Source: Sinonovacula constricta
Taxonomy: Eukaryota > Mollusca > Bivalvia > Cardiida > Solecurtidae
Direction of reading: 5' to 3'
DNA length: 64,000 nt
Assembly (NCBI GenBank): GCA_007844125.1
Contig: CM017560.1
Coordinates: 4,150,218-4,214,217 of the forward strand
In this document: one piece after another, positions 1-12,232 of the stretch
Position numbering within the stretch: position 1 is the first letter of the stretch
Layout: each line of letters starts with the position of its first letter
Made by a program: the position numbers and the translations under genes
Notes under the pieces: model-generated
What the model saw: only the letters and a program-made list of their open reading frames with translations
What the model was told of the DNA's origin: nothing
Databases searched by the model: none

Positions 1-261
1 TTAAATTGTATGACCGATTAAACGTGCACAAACAATGGTCAAACATAATCCGCGGTAAAGCAAACGCAAAGGAAAGCTTCAGGTGCACTTCTTCTTAAAT
101 ATAGATTGTACACTGACATAAAAAAACAACAGAATCACTAACCTCCAAATATAGAAACTTTTTTTATAAAACATGTACAACACCTTTTCACATGATGGCA
201 CATTAACTTAAATTGGGTCGAAAATAAAAGGTCGTAAATACTATCGTATGGGACCAGTATA

Positions 262-2532
262 TGAGGGGTGATCGGGAAGTTCGTAGAATTTTAGTATAGC
301 TGCAGTATTATTTGTCGCATTACTTTCAAACTTAAAATAAACATTGGTTAAAATTTTCTTACAAGCATTCATTCGCAAAACATGAATTTTATATAATTTG
401 CTAAATAATCGGTGTCTATGGCAACGCGCATCTGCGAACCTGGAGCATGTAAAAATCAACCGATATTCGCGCACCTGCTTTAAGCCGGACTACTTTATTT
501 GACGAAATCAGGAATATTTACGTGAACGAAACTCATTTATCGCGTAATTAAGCTTTTGATCACCCCAAACATGTCCATAATGTAAATATTGGTTTAATAG
601 AGCAAACTAGGCCATTAAAAAGGGATGAGCGCGGTTTCGATCTCTGTCCTGCAGAATTAAAATTTTTTAGTAGCGACACCTTATCCGACTTAGCTGACCG
701 GGCAGTTCAACTTAATCTTCTGAAGTTTTATTTAACAATGATATAGAAAATTTGTAAACAAAAAATATATAGAAGCTTCATTAATCAAAACGAACACATT
801 TACACAAATCTGAATCAAAATGTAATACAGGCACATGGTTAAAACTGTTTAGGAATAGTAATAAAACCAATAAAAATACGAATTTGTAGTCTGCAAAAAT
901 AAAAAAAAAAACTGTCGAAATCATGTAAGGCCCTGTTGTTTTGAGGTTATTTGGTGTGAATTGATAAAATGTAATGAAGAATCGTGTGGAAACATAAGCA
1001 GTGTTGCAGAGATAAGCTACGAGGTTTTCGAGACAAAATTTGGCTTTAATTCGAACATTTCTGAGAAGGAAATTGATATTAAATCTGTGACTGTCTCAGA
1101 TTGCAGCAATCAGATAATTTAGTTAGATATTATCATGCTCGGTCCAAAAATAAGAAAGAGCTCGGCAGAGCCTCGCATGATAACATTTATCTATATCAAC
1201 ACTTGCCTTGTATTTTCTATATTCATAGCGTTGTCACGAACCAAAATTTCACAATCATGACGTCGACGGGCGACGTCGAGTTAAGGACAGACATTAAATT
1301 TTGTGTCGGATTAGACAAGACACCAACTGAAACGTTTAAGATGATATAGTTTCAGTACAACTCAGAAGTGCATCAGGGTTCTTGTCTTGGCCCTGACGAT
1401 TTCGAGAAGGAAGATGATCTATAGAGGACGATCAGCGATGTGGTCGCCCGTCTAAGGTGAAATGCCCGATTTTAGAAAATGTGAATGATATGGTGTGCAG
1501 TGACAAACGACACACCCTGAGAAGTTTAGCATCTGAACTGGAGGTTTCTACATCTAAAGTACAGGGCATTTGGAAATAGAGCTAGGAACAGCACAGTGGT
1601 GTGTATGGAAAAACCCCGGGACTCCTCCCCCAAAGACGGCTAGGGTACAGAAGAGTGGTTGGAAACACATGTTCATGTTTTTCATTGACAGGAAGGGCAT
1701 AATCCTACAACATCATGTACCCGATGGCCAGACAGTTACCGCTAGTTATTTTCGAAGGTTTAATATTACTCAGTATAAACATTATTTTACTATTATTTAG
1801 GTGCTTTAACTATAGGTATTAATAACAAAGAAAATAATGAAAATGATAATAAAAAGTAGTTTGTTTCAGCTTAATATCACTATTTAGTTGGGGGGAGTTT
1901 GACAGATTTCTGTCCCTTCAGGTTCTCAGGCGTAACTTAATGCAGGCATTGAAGAAAAATGCCCCGATCTTGATCCAGAATGCATAATATTTTACCAAGA
2001 TAATGCCCTTGGACATAAGACTGACTCAACCATCCTTGAAATCAGCTTGCTTGGTTTCGAAATTCTCCAGCATTCCCCCTACAGTCCAGATCTAGCCCAC
2101 TTGGACTTTAGAGTTTTCCAGAGATCAAAGCTGCTCTACGGGGTATGCGCTTTAAAAACGCGAACGAGCTTTGTACGTAAACACAAACTGTTGTTTCGTC
2201 ATACAAAAGTGACTGGTTCAGTGGTACCCACACTAAATGTTTACAGAGACAAAGAAAATGCATTAAGATCAATAGTGATTACGTTGAAAATGTGTGAACG
2301 AATATCAGAGGTTATTACGACGTCGTTTGTATAACGCTGGCGTGCTCCGGGCTCACCTCACTGTTGTTGTGCTGTTAGCTGTAACTTTTTTACTGTTCAA
2401 TGTATTTTCATATTATTTATACAACATTTGCAAAATAGAATAACCTTCATAAATTTATATTATTTCAAGGTACATAGATAACATATTTGTTATTTTATAG
2501 CGCCAGTCTACGAACTTCCCGATCACCTCTCG
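262..2532 (+). mobile_element. Degenerate mariner-type DNA transposon with TIRs
   Basis: The ends form a 26-bp inverted repeat: left arm 262-287, right arm 2507-2532. They share GGTGATCGGGAAGTTCGTAG and differ at only two of the 26 positions. Each arm is flanked by TA (260-261 and 2533-2534), the target dinucleotide of Tc1/mariner elements. Between them, on the plus strand, lies a broken mariner transposase. The element is about 2.27 kb, longer than the usual ~1.3 kb, because roughly 970 bp of AT-rich sequence separates the left TIR from the transposase start. That extra stretch may be a nested insertion or an unusually long 5' region. Confidence 0.85.
1257..2334 (+). pseudogene. Mariner transposase pseudogene
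   Basis: Translated pieces in different frames follow the order of a mariner transposase (cut-and-paste DDE/D enzyme). The N-terminal segment reads ELRTDIKFCVGLDKTPTETF (about 1275-1340). A middle segment carries TPPPKTARVQKSGWKHMF then DRKGII and VPDGQTVTA (1620-1745). A further segment carries VLRRNLMQALKK (about 1920-1960), then YQDNALGHKT (about 1995-2025) and HSPYSPDLAHLDF (about 2070-2110). The three acidic residues expected of the D,D34D triad are still recognisable (DRKG, QDNA, HLDF). Stops, frameshifts and an AT-rich insertion of roughly 120-150 bp near 1790-1915 break the frame, so it cannot encode an active enzyme. The intact segments are short, which points to an old copy. Confidence 0.88.
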
Positions 2533-2534
2533 TA

Positions 2535-3022
2535 CATTAAGTTTAAAATTAACTCACACTTATTTTTTGTTTGTTTTTGTGTTGTTTTGTATGTGGTTGT
2601 TTAATTGTTTCGTGAACACTGCATCCATGTGATCTGAATCTAAAAATCTCGAGCACGCGATTCTTTACAGACGTGTATGGTAGCTTTTGGCTGTGCTGCT
2701 GAGAAGATACGAATGAGCTCGGTCATACATAACCTGGTACATAGCCGCAGAAGGCAGGAAGACCCCGTGCGGGATACTGCAAATATATCGGCATAGCAGA
2801 TAATGCTTTGTCAGTGAAAACTCGTTCTAATAAGTCTGCTTCCCGTTCCGACCCCTTTCATCTACATGTAGTCATTAAATGCTATTCAAGCGCAGATTGT
2901 TCATTAATAAATCTACATTTCATGTATGCTGCATTATTCTGCATTTAAGAATATAATACTAGTGCGATGTCCACTGACATGATCATCACAAGTGCCATAA
3001 TAACTATGGTTGTAACTAACGC
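2535..3022. other. Intergenic, no gene seen
   Basis: This is a unique AT-rich stretch between the mariner right end and the first minisatellite. No coding potential, RNA gene or repeat was recognised. Confidence 0.5.
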
Positions 3023-6000
3023 CCGCTGGCGCCCCTACCACCATCATGATTACCAATAGCGCCCCTACCATTATCATAATCACCACTAGTGTCCCTACCA
3101 TCATCATGATCACCACTAGTGCCCCTACCCCCATCATGATGACCTCTAGTGTCCCTAACACCATCCTGATCACCACTAGCGCCCCTACTACTATCATGAT
3201 CACCACTAGCGCCCCTACCCCCATCATGATCACCTCTAGTGTCCCTAACACCATCCTGATCACCACTAGCGCCCCTACTACTATCATGATCACCACTAGC
3301 GCCCCTACCACCATCATGATAATCACTAGCGCCCCTACTACCATCCTGATCACCACTAGCGCCCCTACCACCATCATGATCACCACTAGCGCCCCTACCA
3401 CCATCATGATCACCTCTAGTGTCCCTACCACCATCATGATCACCACTAGCGCCCCTACTACCATCCTGATCACCACTAGCGCCCCTACCACCATCATGAT
3501 CACCACTAGCGCCCCTACTACCATCATGATCACCACTAGGGCCCCTACCAACATCATGATCACCTCTAGTGTCCCTACCACCATCATGATCACCACTAGC
3601 ACCCCTACTACCATCATGATCACCTCTAGTGTCCCTACCACCATCATGATCACCACTAGCGCCCCTACTACCATCATGATCACCACTAGCGCCCCTACCA
3701 CCATAATGATCACCACTAGCGCCCCTACTACCATCATGATCACCACTAGCGCCCTACCACCATCATGATCACCTCTAGTGTCCCTACCACCATCATGATC
3801 ACCACTAGCGCCCCTACTACCATCATGATCACCACTAGCGCCCCTACTACCATCATGATTACCACTAGCGCCCCTACCAACATCATGATCACCTCTAGTG
3901 TCCCTACCACCATCATGATCACCACTAGCACCCCTACTACCATCATGATCACCACTAGCGCCCCTACCACCATCATGATCACCACTAGCGCCCCTACTAC
4001 CATCATGATCACCACTAGCGCCCCTACCACCATCATGATCACCACTAGCGCCCCTACCACCATCATGATCACCTCTATTGTCCCTACCACCATCATGATC
4101 ACTACTAGCGCCCCTACTACCATCATGATCACCACTAGCGCCCCTATCACCATCATGATCTCCTCTAGTGTCCCTACCACCATCATGATCACCACTAGCG
4201 TCCCTACTACCATCATGATCACCACTAGCGCCCCTACCACCATCATGATCATCACAAGCGCCCCTATCACAATCATGATCACCACATGCGCTCCAACCAC
4301 CATCATGATCACCACTAGCGCCCCTATCAATATCTTGTTAACCACTAACGCCCCTACAACCTTTATGATCACCACTAGCGCCCCTACCATCATCATGATC
4401 ACAACATGCGCTCCTACCACCATCATGATCACCACTAGTGCCCCTACCATCATCATGATCACCACTAGCGCCCCTACCATCATCATGATCACCACTAGCG
4501 CCCCTATCACTATCCTGATCACCACTTGTGTTCCTATCATTATCCTGTTCACCACATGCGCTCCTACCATCATCACGATCACCATCAACGCCCCTACCAC
4601 CATCATGATCACCACTAGCGCCCCTACGACCACCATGATTACCACTAATGCCCCAACCACCATTATGATCACCACTAGTGTCCCCATCATTATCCTGATC
4701 ACCACATGCGCCCCTACCGTCATCACGATCACCACAAACGCCCCTACCACAATCATGATCACCACTAGTGTCCCAACCACCATCATGATCACCACTAGCG
4801 CCCCTACCACCATCATGATCACCACTAACGCTCCTACTATCATCACGATCACCACAAACGCCCCTACCACCATCATTATCACCACTAGTGTCCCAACCAC
4901 CATCATGATCACCACTAGCGCCCCTATCACCATCATGATTACCACTAGCGCCCCTACCACCATCACGATCCCACTAGCGCCCCTACCACCATCATGGTCA
5001 CTACTAGCGCCCCTACCACCATCATGATCACTACTAGCGCCCCTACCACCATCATGATCAACACTAGCGCCCCTACCACCTTCATGATCACCACTAGTGC
5101 CCTACCACCATCATGATCACCAGTAGTGTCCCTATCATTATCCCGATCACCACACGCGCTCCTTCCACCATCATGATCACCACTAGCGCCCCTACCACCA
5201 TCATGATCACCTCTATTGTCCCTACCACCATCATGATCACTACTAGCGCCCCTACTACCATCATGATCACCTCTAGTGTCCCTACCACCATCATGATCAC
5301 CACTAGCACCCCTACTACCATCATGATCACCTCTAGTGTCCCTACCACCATCATGATCACCACTAGCGCCCCTACTACCATCATGATCACCACTAGCGCC
5401 CCTACCACCATAATGATCACCACTAGCGCCCCTACTACCATCATGATCACCACTAGCGCCCTACCACCATCATGATCACCTCTAGTGTCCCTACCACCAT
5501 CATGATCACCACTAGCGCCCCTACTACCATCATGATCACCACTAGCGCCCCTACTACCATCATGATTACCACTAGCGCCCCTACCAACATCATGATCACC
5601 TCTAGTGTCCCTACCACCATCATGATCACCACTAGCACCCCTACTACCATCATGATCACCACTAGCGCCCCTACCACCATCATGATCACCACTAGCGCCC
5701 CTACTACCATCATGATCACCACTAGCGCCCCTACCACCATCATGATCACCACTAGCGCCCCTACCACCATCATGATCACCTCTATTGTCCCTACCACCAT
5801 CATGATCACTACTAGCGCCCCTACTACCATCATGATCACCACTAGCGCCCCTATCACCATCATGATCTCCTCTAGTGTCCCTACCACCATCATGATCACC
5901 ACTAGCGTCCCTACTACCATCATGATCACCACTAGCGCCCCTACCACCATCATGATCATCACAAGCGCCCCTATCACAATCATGATCACCACATGCGCTC

Positions 6001-8370
6001 CAACCACCATCATGATCACCACTAGCGCCCCTATCACTATCCTGTTAACCACTAACGCCCCTACAACCTTTATGATCACCACTAGCGCCCCTACCATCAT
6101 CATGATCACAACATGCGCTCCTACCACCATCATGATCACCACTAGTGCCCCTACCATCATCATGATCACCACTAGCGCCCCTACCATCATCATGATCACC
6201 ACTAGCGCCCCTATCACTATCCTGATCACCACTTGTGTTCCTATCATTATCCTGTTCACCACATGCGCTCCTACCATCATCACGATCACCATCAACGCCC
6301 CTACCACCATCATGATCACCACTAGCGCCCCTACGACCACCATGATTACCACTAATGCCCCAACCACCATTATGATCACCACTAGTGTCCCCATCATTAT
6401 CCTGATCACCACATGCGCCCCTACCGTCATCACGATCACCACAAACGCCCCTACCACAATCATGATCACCACTAGTGTCCCAACCACCATCATGATCACC
6501 ACTAGCGCCCCTACCACCATCATGATCACCACTAACGCTCCTACTATCATCACGATCACCACAAACGCCCCTACCACCATCATTATCACCACTAGTGTCC
6601 CAACCACCATCATGATCACCACTAGCGCCCCTATCACCATCATGATTACCACTAGCGCCCCTACCACCATCACGATCCCACTAGCGCCCCTACCACCATC
6701 ATGGTCACTACTAGCGCCCCTACCACCATCATGATCACTACTAGCGCCCCTACCACCATCATGATCAACACTAGCGCCCCTACCACCTTCATGATCACCA
6801 CTAGTGCCCTACCACCATCATGATCACCAGTAGTGTCCCTATCATTATCCCGATCACCACACGCGCTCCTTCCACCATCATGATCACCACTAGCGCCCCT
6901 ACCACCATCATGATCACCTCTATTGTCCCTACCACCATCATGATCACTACTAGCGCCCCTACTACCATCATGATCACCACTAGCGCCCCTATCACCATCA
7001 TGATCTCCTCTAGTGTCCCTACCACCATCATGATCACCACTAGCGTCCCTACTACCATCATGATCACCACTAGCGCCCCTACCACCATCATGATCATCAC
7101 AAGCGCCCCTATCACAATCATGATCACCACATGCGCTCCAACCACCATCATGATCACCACTAGCGCCCCTATCACTATCCTGTTAACCACTAACGCCCCT
7201 ACAACCTTTATGATCACCACTAGCGCCCCTACCATCATCATGATCACAACATGCGCTCCTACCACCATCATGATCACCACTAGTGCCCCTACCATCACCA
7301 TGATCACCACTAGCGCCCCTACCATCATCATGATCACCACTAGCGCCCCTATCACTATCCTGATCACCACTTGTGTTCCTATCATTATCCTGTTCACCAC
7401 ATGCGCTCCTACTACCATCATCACGATCACCATCAACGCCCCTACCACCATCATGATCACCACTAGCGCCCCTACAACCACCATGATTACCACTAATGCC
7501 CCAACCACCATTATGATCACCACTAGTGTCCCCATCATTATCCTGATCACCACATGCGCCCCTACCATCATCACGATCACCACAAACGCCCCTACCACAA
7601 TCATGATCACCACTAGTGTCCCAACCACCATCATGATCACCACTAGCGCCCCTACCACCATCATGATCACCACTAACGCTCCTACTATCATCACGATCAC
7701 CACAAACGCCCCTACCACCATCATTATCACCACTAGTGTCCCAACCACCATCATGATCACCACTAGCGCCCCTATCACCATCATGATTACCACTAGCGCC
7801 CCTACCACCATCACGATCCCACTAGCGCCCCTACCACCATCATGGTCACTACTAGCGCCCCTACCACCATCATGATCACTACTAGCGCCCCTACCACCAT
7901 CATGATCAACACTAGCGCCCCTACCACCTTCATGATCACCACTAGTGCCCTACCACCATCATGATCACCAGTAGTGTCCCTATCATTATCCCGATCACCA
8001 CACGCGCTCCTTCCACCATCATGACCACTGCTAGCAACCCTACCCCCATCACGAACACTACCAGCGCCCCTACCACCATTATGATCACCACTAACGCCCC
8101 TATCACCATCATGATAACCACCTGCGTCCCTACCATCATCACGATTCCCACTAGCGCCCCTACCACCATCACGATCCCCACTATCGCCCCTACCACCATC
8201 ATGATCACCACTAACGCCCCCACCACCATCATGATCAACACTAATGCCCTACCACCATCCTGATCACCAATAGTGTCCCTTTCATTATCCCGATCACCAC
8301 ATGTGTCCCTACCGCCATCAATACCATTACAAATGCAACGATCACTATCATGACGATCAAAATCTAACAC
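3023..8370 (+). repeat. 30-bp minisatellite array (about 178 units)
   Basis: The unit is 30 bp and consists of CACCACTAGCGCCCC followed by TACCACCATCATGAT, with frequent variants (CTCTAGTGTCCC, ACATGCGCTCC, ACTAACGCC). Because 30 is a multiple of 3 and the unit lacks stops in several frames, both strands show open frames of 240-420 codons. These translate to a Thr/Ser/Pro decapeptide on plus and a Val/Gly/Met decapeptide on minus. They are by-products of the repeat: they end only where single-base losses occur (for example about 3751, 5461, 7949) and have no recognisable domain. Units become more divergent after about 7990 and pass into a 29-bp array. Confidence 0.97.
3746..7960 (+). repeat. 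Higher-order repeat (1707-bp period) inside the minisatellite
   Basis: Sequence from 3746 recurs almost unchanged from 5453, an offset of 1707 bp or about 57 units. Translations of the two blocks differ at only one or two residues (for example Asn-Ile versus Thr-Ile near 4327 and 6034). Sequence from 5094 recurs at 6801 with the same offset. From about 6914 the third block instead matches the first block at about 4067 onward (offset about 2847), so it is a shortened or recombinant copy. Near-identity of kilobase-long blocks of diverged units implies recent segmental amplification by unequal exchange or replication slippage; assembly collapse or expansion is an alternative. Confidence 0.9.
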
Positions 8371-11330
8371 TCTATAAATAGCGCTACCGCCATCATGTCC
8401 ATTATATTATAATTACTATTAACACAATCAGTACCATAACCACTAAATTTACTACCAACGATTACCATAACCACGAGCATCACTACCCTTAGTACAATAC
8501 TACCATTATCACCACCATTAGTGCCACTACCACTACTGCAATATCACCTACACCTACAGCTAAACCACTATCATCATCACCACTAGTGCAAAACAACTAT
8601 AACTACCACCACTAGTACCACTACCACCATCATCATCACCCCTCGTGCAATTCTAACATCATAACCACCGCTAGTACCACTACCACCATCATCACCGCCC
8701 CTAGTGCAATACATGTTCTGCCATTATCACCACCACTATTGCCACTACCACCATCATCACAACTACTACTGCCACTACCACCATCATCATCACCACTTGT
8801 GCAATTCTAACATCATAACCCCCACTAGTACCACTACCACCATCATCACAACTGCTACCGCCACTACCACCATCATCACAACTACTGCCACTACCACCAT
8901 CATCACCACCCAAAGTGTAATACCACCATCAAATCACCCAAAGTACAATACCATCATCATCACCAACCCTAGTGTAATACCACCATCATCACCACCCACC
9001 ATCATCACCACGCCTAGTGCAACACCACCATCATCACCACCCGTCGTGGAATACCACCATAATCAACATTCCTGGTGCAATAGCACCATAATCAACATCC
9101 CTAGTGCAATACCATCATCATCACCACCTTTAGTGCAATACTACCATCATCACCACCCACCATCATCACCACCCCTAGTGCAACACCACCATCATCACCA
9201 CCCGTTGTGCAATACCACCATAATCAACATTCCTGGTGCAAAAGCACCATAATCAACATCCCTAGTGCAATACCATCATCATCACCACCTTTAGTGCAAT
9301 ACTATCATCACCAACCCTAGTGCAATAGCACCATCAGCACCACCTTTATTACAATACTACTACCATCACCACCTATAGTGCAATACCACCATAATCAACA
9401 TTCCTGGTGCAATAGCACGATAATCAATATCCCTAGTGCAATACTATTATCATCGCCACACCTAGTGCAATACCATCATCATCACCACCCACCATCATCA
9501 CCACCTTTAGTGCAATACCACCATCATAACTTAGCCCTAGTGCAATATCACTATAATCAACATCCCTACTGCAATACCATCATCATCACCACCTCTAGTG
9601 CAATACTATTTTCATCGCCACACCTAGTGCAATACCATCATCATCACCACCCACCATCATCACCACCTCTAGTGCAATACCACCATCATAACTTACCCCT
9701 AGTGCAATATCACTATAATCAACATCCCTAGTGCAATACCATCATCATCACCACCTCTAGTGCAATACTATTATTATTAACATCCCTAGTGAAATACCAA
9801 CATCAACACCACTCATAGTGTAATACCACCATCATCACCAACCCTAGTGCAATACCACCATCATCACAACCGCTTGTGCAATACCACCATCATGACCACC
9901 GCTTGTGCAATACCACCACAATCAACATTCCTTGTGCAAAACCATCATCATCACCACCTTTAGTGCAATACCACCATCATCACCAACCCTAGTGCAATAC
10001 CACCATCATCACCAACCCTAGAGCAATACCACCATCATCACCAACCCTAGTGCAATACTACCATCATCACCACCGCATGTGCAATACCATCATAATCAAC
10101 ATCCCTAGTGCAATACCATCATCATCACCACCCCTAGTGCAATACTACCATCATCACCACCGCTTGTGCAATACCATCATAATCAACATCCCTTGTGCAA
10201 TACCATCATCATCACCACCGCATGTGCAATACCATCATAATCACCAAACCTAGTGCAATACCACCATCATCACCAACCCAAGTGCAATACCACCATTATC
10301 ACCACCTCTAGTGCAATACCACCATTATCACCAACCCTAGTGCAATACCACCATTATAAACATCCCTAGTGCAATACCACCATTTTCACCAACCCTAGTG
10401 CAATACCACCATCATCACCACCTCTAGTGCAATACCACCATCATTACCAACCCTAGTGCAATACCACCATCATCACCAACCCTAGTGCAATACCACCATC
10501 ATCACCAACCCTAGTGCAATACCACCATTATCACCACCGCTTGTGCAATACCACCATAATCAACATCTCTTGTACAATACCACCATAATCAACATCCTTG
10601 TGCAATACCACCATCATCACCAACCCTAGTGCAATACCACCATCATCACCAACCCTAGTGCAATACCACCATCATCACCACCACCGCTTGTGCAATACCA
10701 CCATAATCAACATCTCTTGTACAATACCACCATAATCAACATCCTTGTGCAATACCACCATCATCACCAACCCTAGTGCAATACCACCATCATCACCAAC
10801 ACCAGTGCAATACCACCATCATCACCACCGCTTGTGCAATACCACCATCACCACCACCGCTTGTGCAATACCACCATCATCACCAACCCTAGTGCAATAC
10901 CATCATCATCAACGTCCCTTGTGCAATACCACCATCATCACCAACCCTAGTGCAATACCATCATCATCACCACCGCTTGTGCAATACCACCATCATCACC
11001 ACCGCTTGTGCAATACCACCATCATCACCACCGCTTGTGCAATACCATCATCATCACCACCGCTTGTGCAATACCATCATCATCACCACCGCTTGTGCAA
11101 TACCACCATCATCACCAACCCTAGTGCAATACCATCATCATCACCACCGCTTGTGCAATACCATCATCATCACCACCGCTTGTGCAATACCATTATCACC
11201 ACCGCTTGTGCAATACCATTATCACCACCACTAGCGCCACTACCATAAGCATAACCACTAATACTCTGCCACTATCCCACCTACCACCAGTACCACTACC
11301 ATCATTAAAACCACAACTAGTATCACTTCT
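8371..11330 (+). repeat. 29-bp minisatellite array related to the 30-bp array
   Basis: The dominant unit is 29 bp and reads CCCTAGTGCAATACCACC followed by ATCATCACCAA, with a variant block ACCGCTTGTGCAATACC. It is most regular from about 9800 to 11230. Because 29 is not a multiple of 3, each frame cycles through three peptide phases (CNTTIITNP, AIPPSSPTL, VQYHHHHHR). The region 8371-8900 holds intermediates (ACTAGTACCACTACCACC) joining it to the 30-bp unit, and both units share CTAGYGC and ACCACCATCATCA. No gene is present. Confidence 0.93.
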
Positions 11331-12232
11331 ACCTTTTATTAATTGAAGGTATAAAATAACATTATGCATCAAGTACGTTGCAAAAGTAGCATTCTTTAGT
11401 GTTAACCAATTGTCGGACAGTACCTAGTAAAGTAAACTAATTGTGTATTGTTCCACCATTTCATTCCACAGTGCACAGTTCTTCACCCATTACCGTCCTC
11501 ATTATCGACCTACTATGATGCACGGAATGAGGGCAAGACTTAGGCACGCTAAACTTGCTGAAGGGGGGTAGTCATGCTGCAAGGCTACATGTAGCGTGGG
11601 TAAAACTTTCCATCCACCATCCAACCCATGTTCGCGGACATGTACGCTCGTGTGTATTTTATAATGAAAATTCAAGAGTAAACAGGTTTAGTTATGTTGT
11701 GCATGAGCACGAAACTGTTAAAACATATATTAAATTAAACACATAGCCAAAGTAAAACAACCTGGCTAAAGGATAGGCCTGTTTAGCGAACTGCAGACAT
11801 GCGAAACCCCCCAATATTGTTACAGACACTTTAGAAGCTTTAACTTTCTACTTGATGCACACTTGACGTGTGTTAAGAGTTATTTACCTCGGAACATAAT
11901 TACACAACCGCATGACTATTATTTGCAGTGTAATATAAGAACGTACGCACGTCAGCAAGTGTCGTGTATGAATAACCGATTATCCATTGAATAGATTTGT
12001 AAAGATAAAAATAAAATTTAAAAGTCGATTCGATGATCAAATAAAGTATACGTATGATTCTTTGTGCATATTTGAATGCCTTATATCTAGTCAGTGTAAA
12101 AAAACACATCGTCAATGATCACTACAACCATAAGAGTGATGAAGCTTGCAGATCAAGACAGGAGGTGGGTGGTGGGCATTTAATTTCAAACCTGGCAGAT
12201 ATTTGTTACCTTGGCGGTATGTGTGCTTCAAA
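11331..12232. other. Intergenic, no gene seen
   Basis: Unique AT-rich sequence between the minisatellites and the MITE cluster. Short open frames (for example 11900-12115 minus) have no recognisable motif. The missing last exon of the minus-strand SLC43 gene could lie here or further left, but none was recognised. Confidence 0.4.

Noticed and set aside
3046..7875. Long open frames (240-420 codons) on both strands resembling mucin-like or hydrophobic repeat proteins
   Set aside because: The 30-bp unit is a multiple of three and lacks stops, so open frames arise on both strands automatically; they stop at single-base indels and have no signal, domain or splice context.
11741..11778. Possible terminal exon of the SLC43-like gene (acceptor-like TTTAGCCAG, then a short hydrophobic reading to a stop)
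   Set aside because: Only about eight codons and no resemblance to TM12 of the family.
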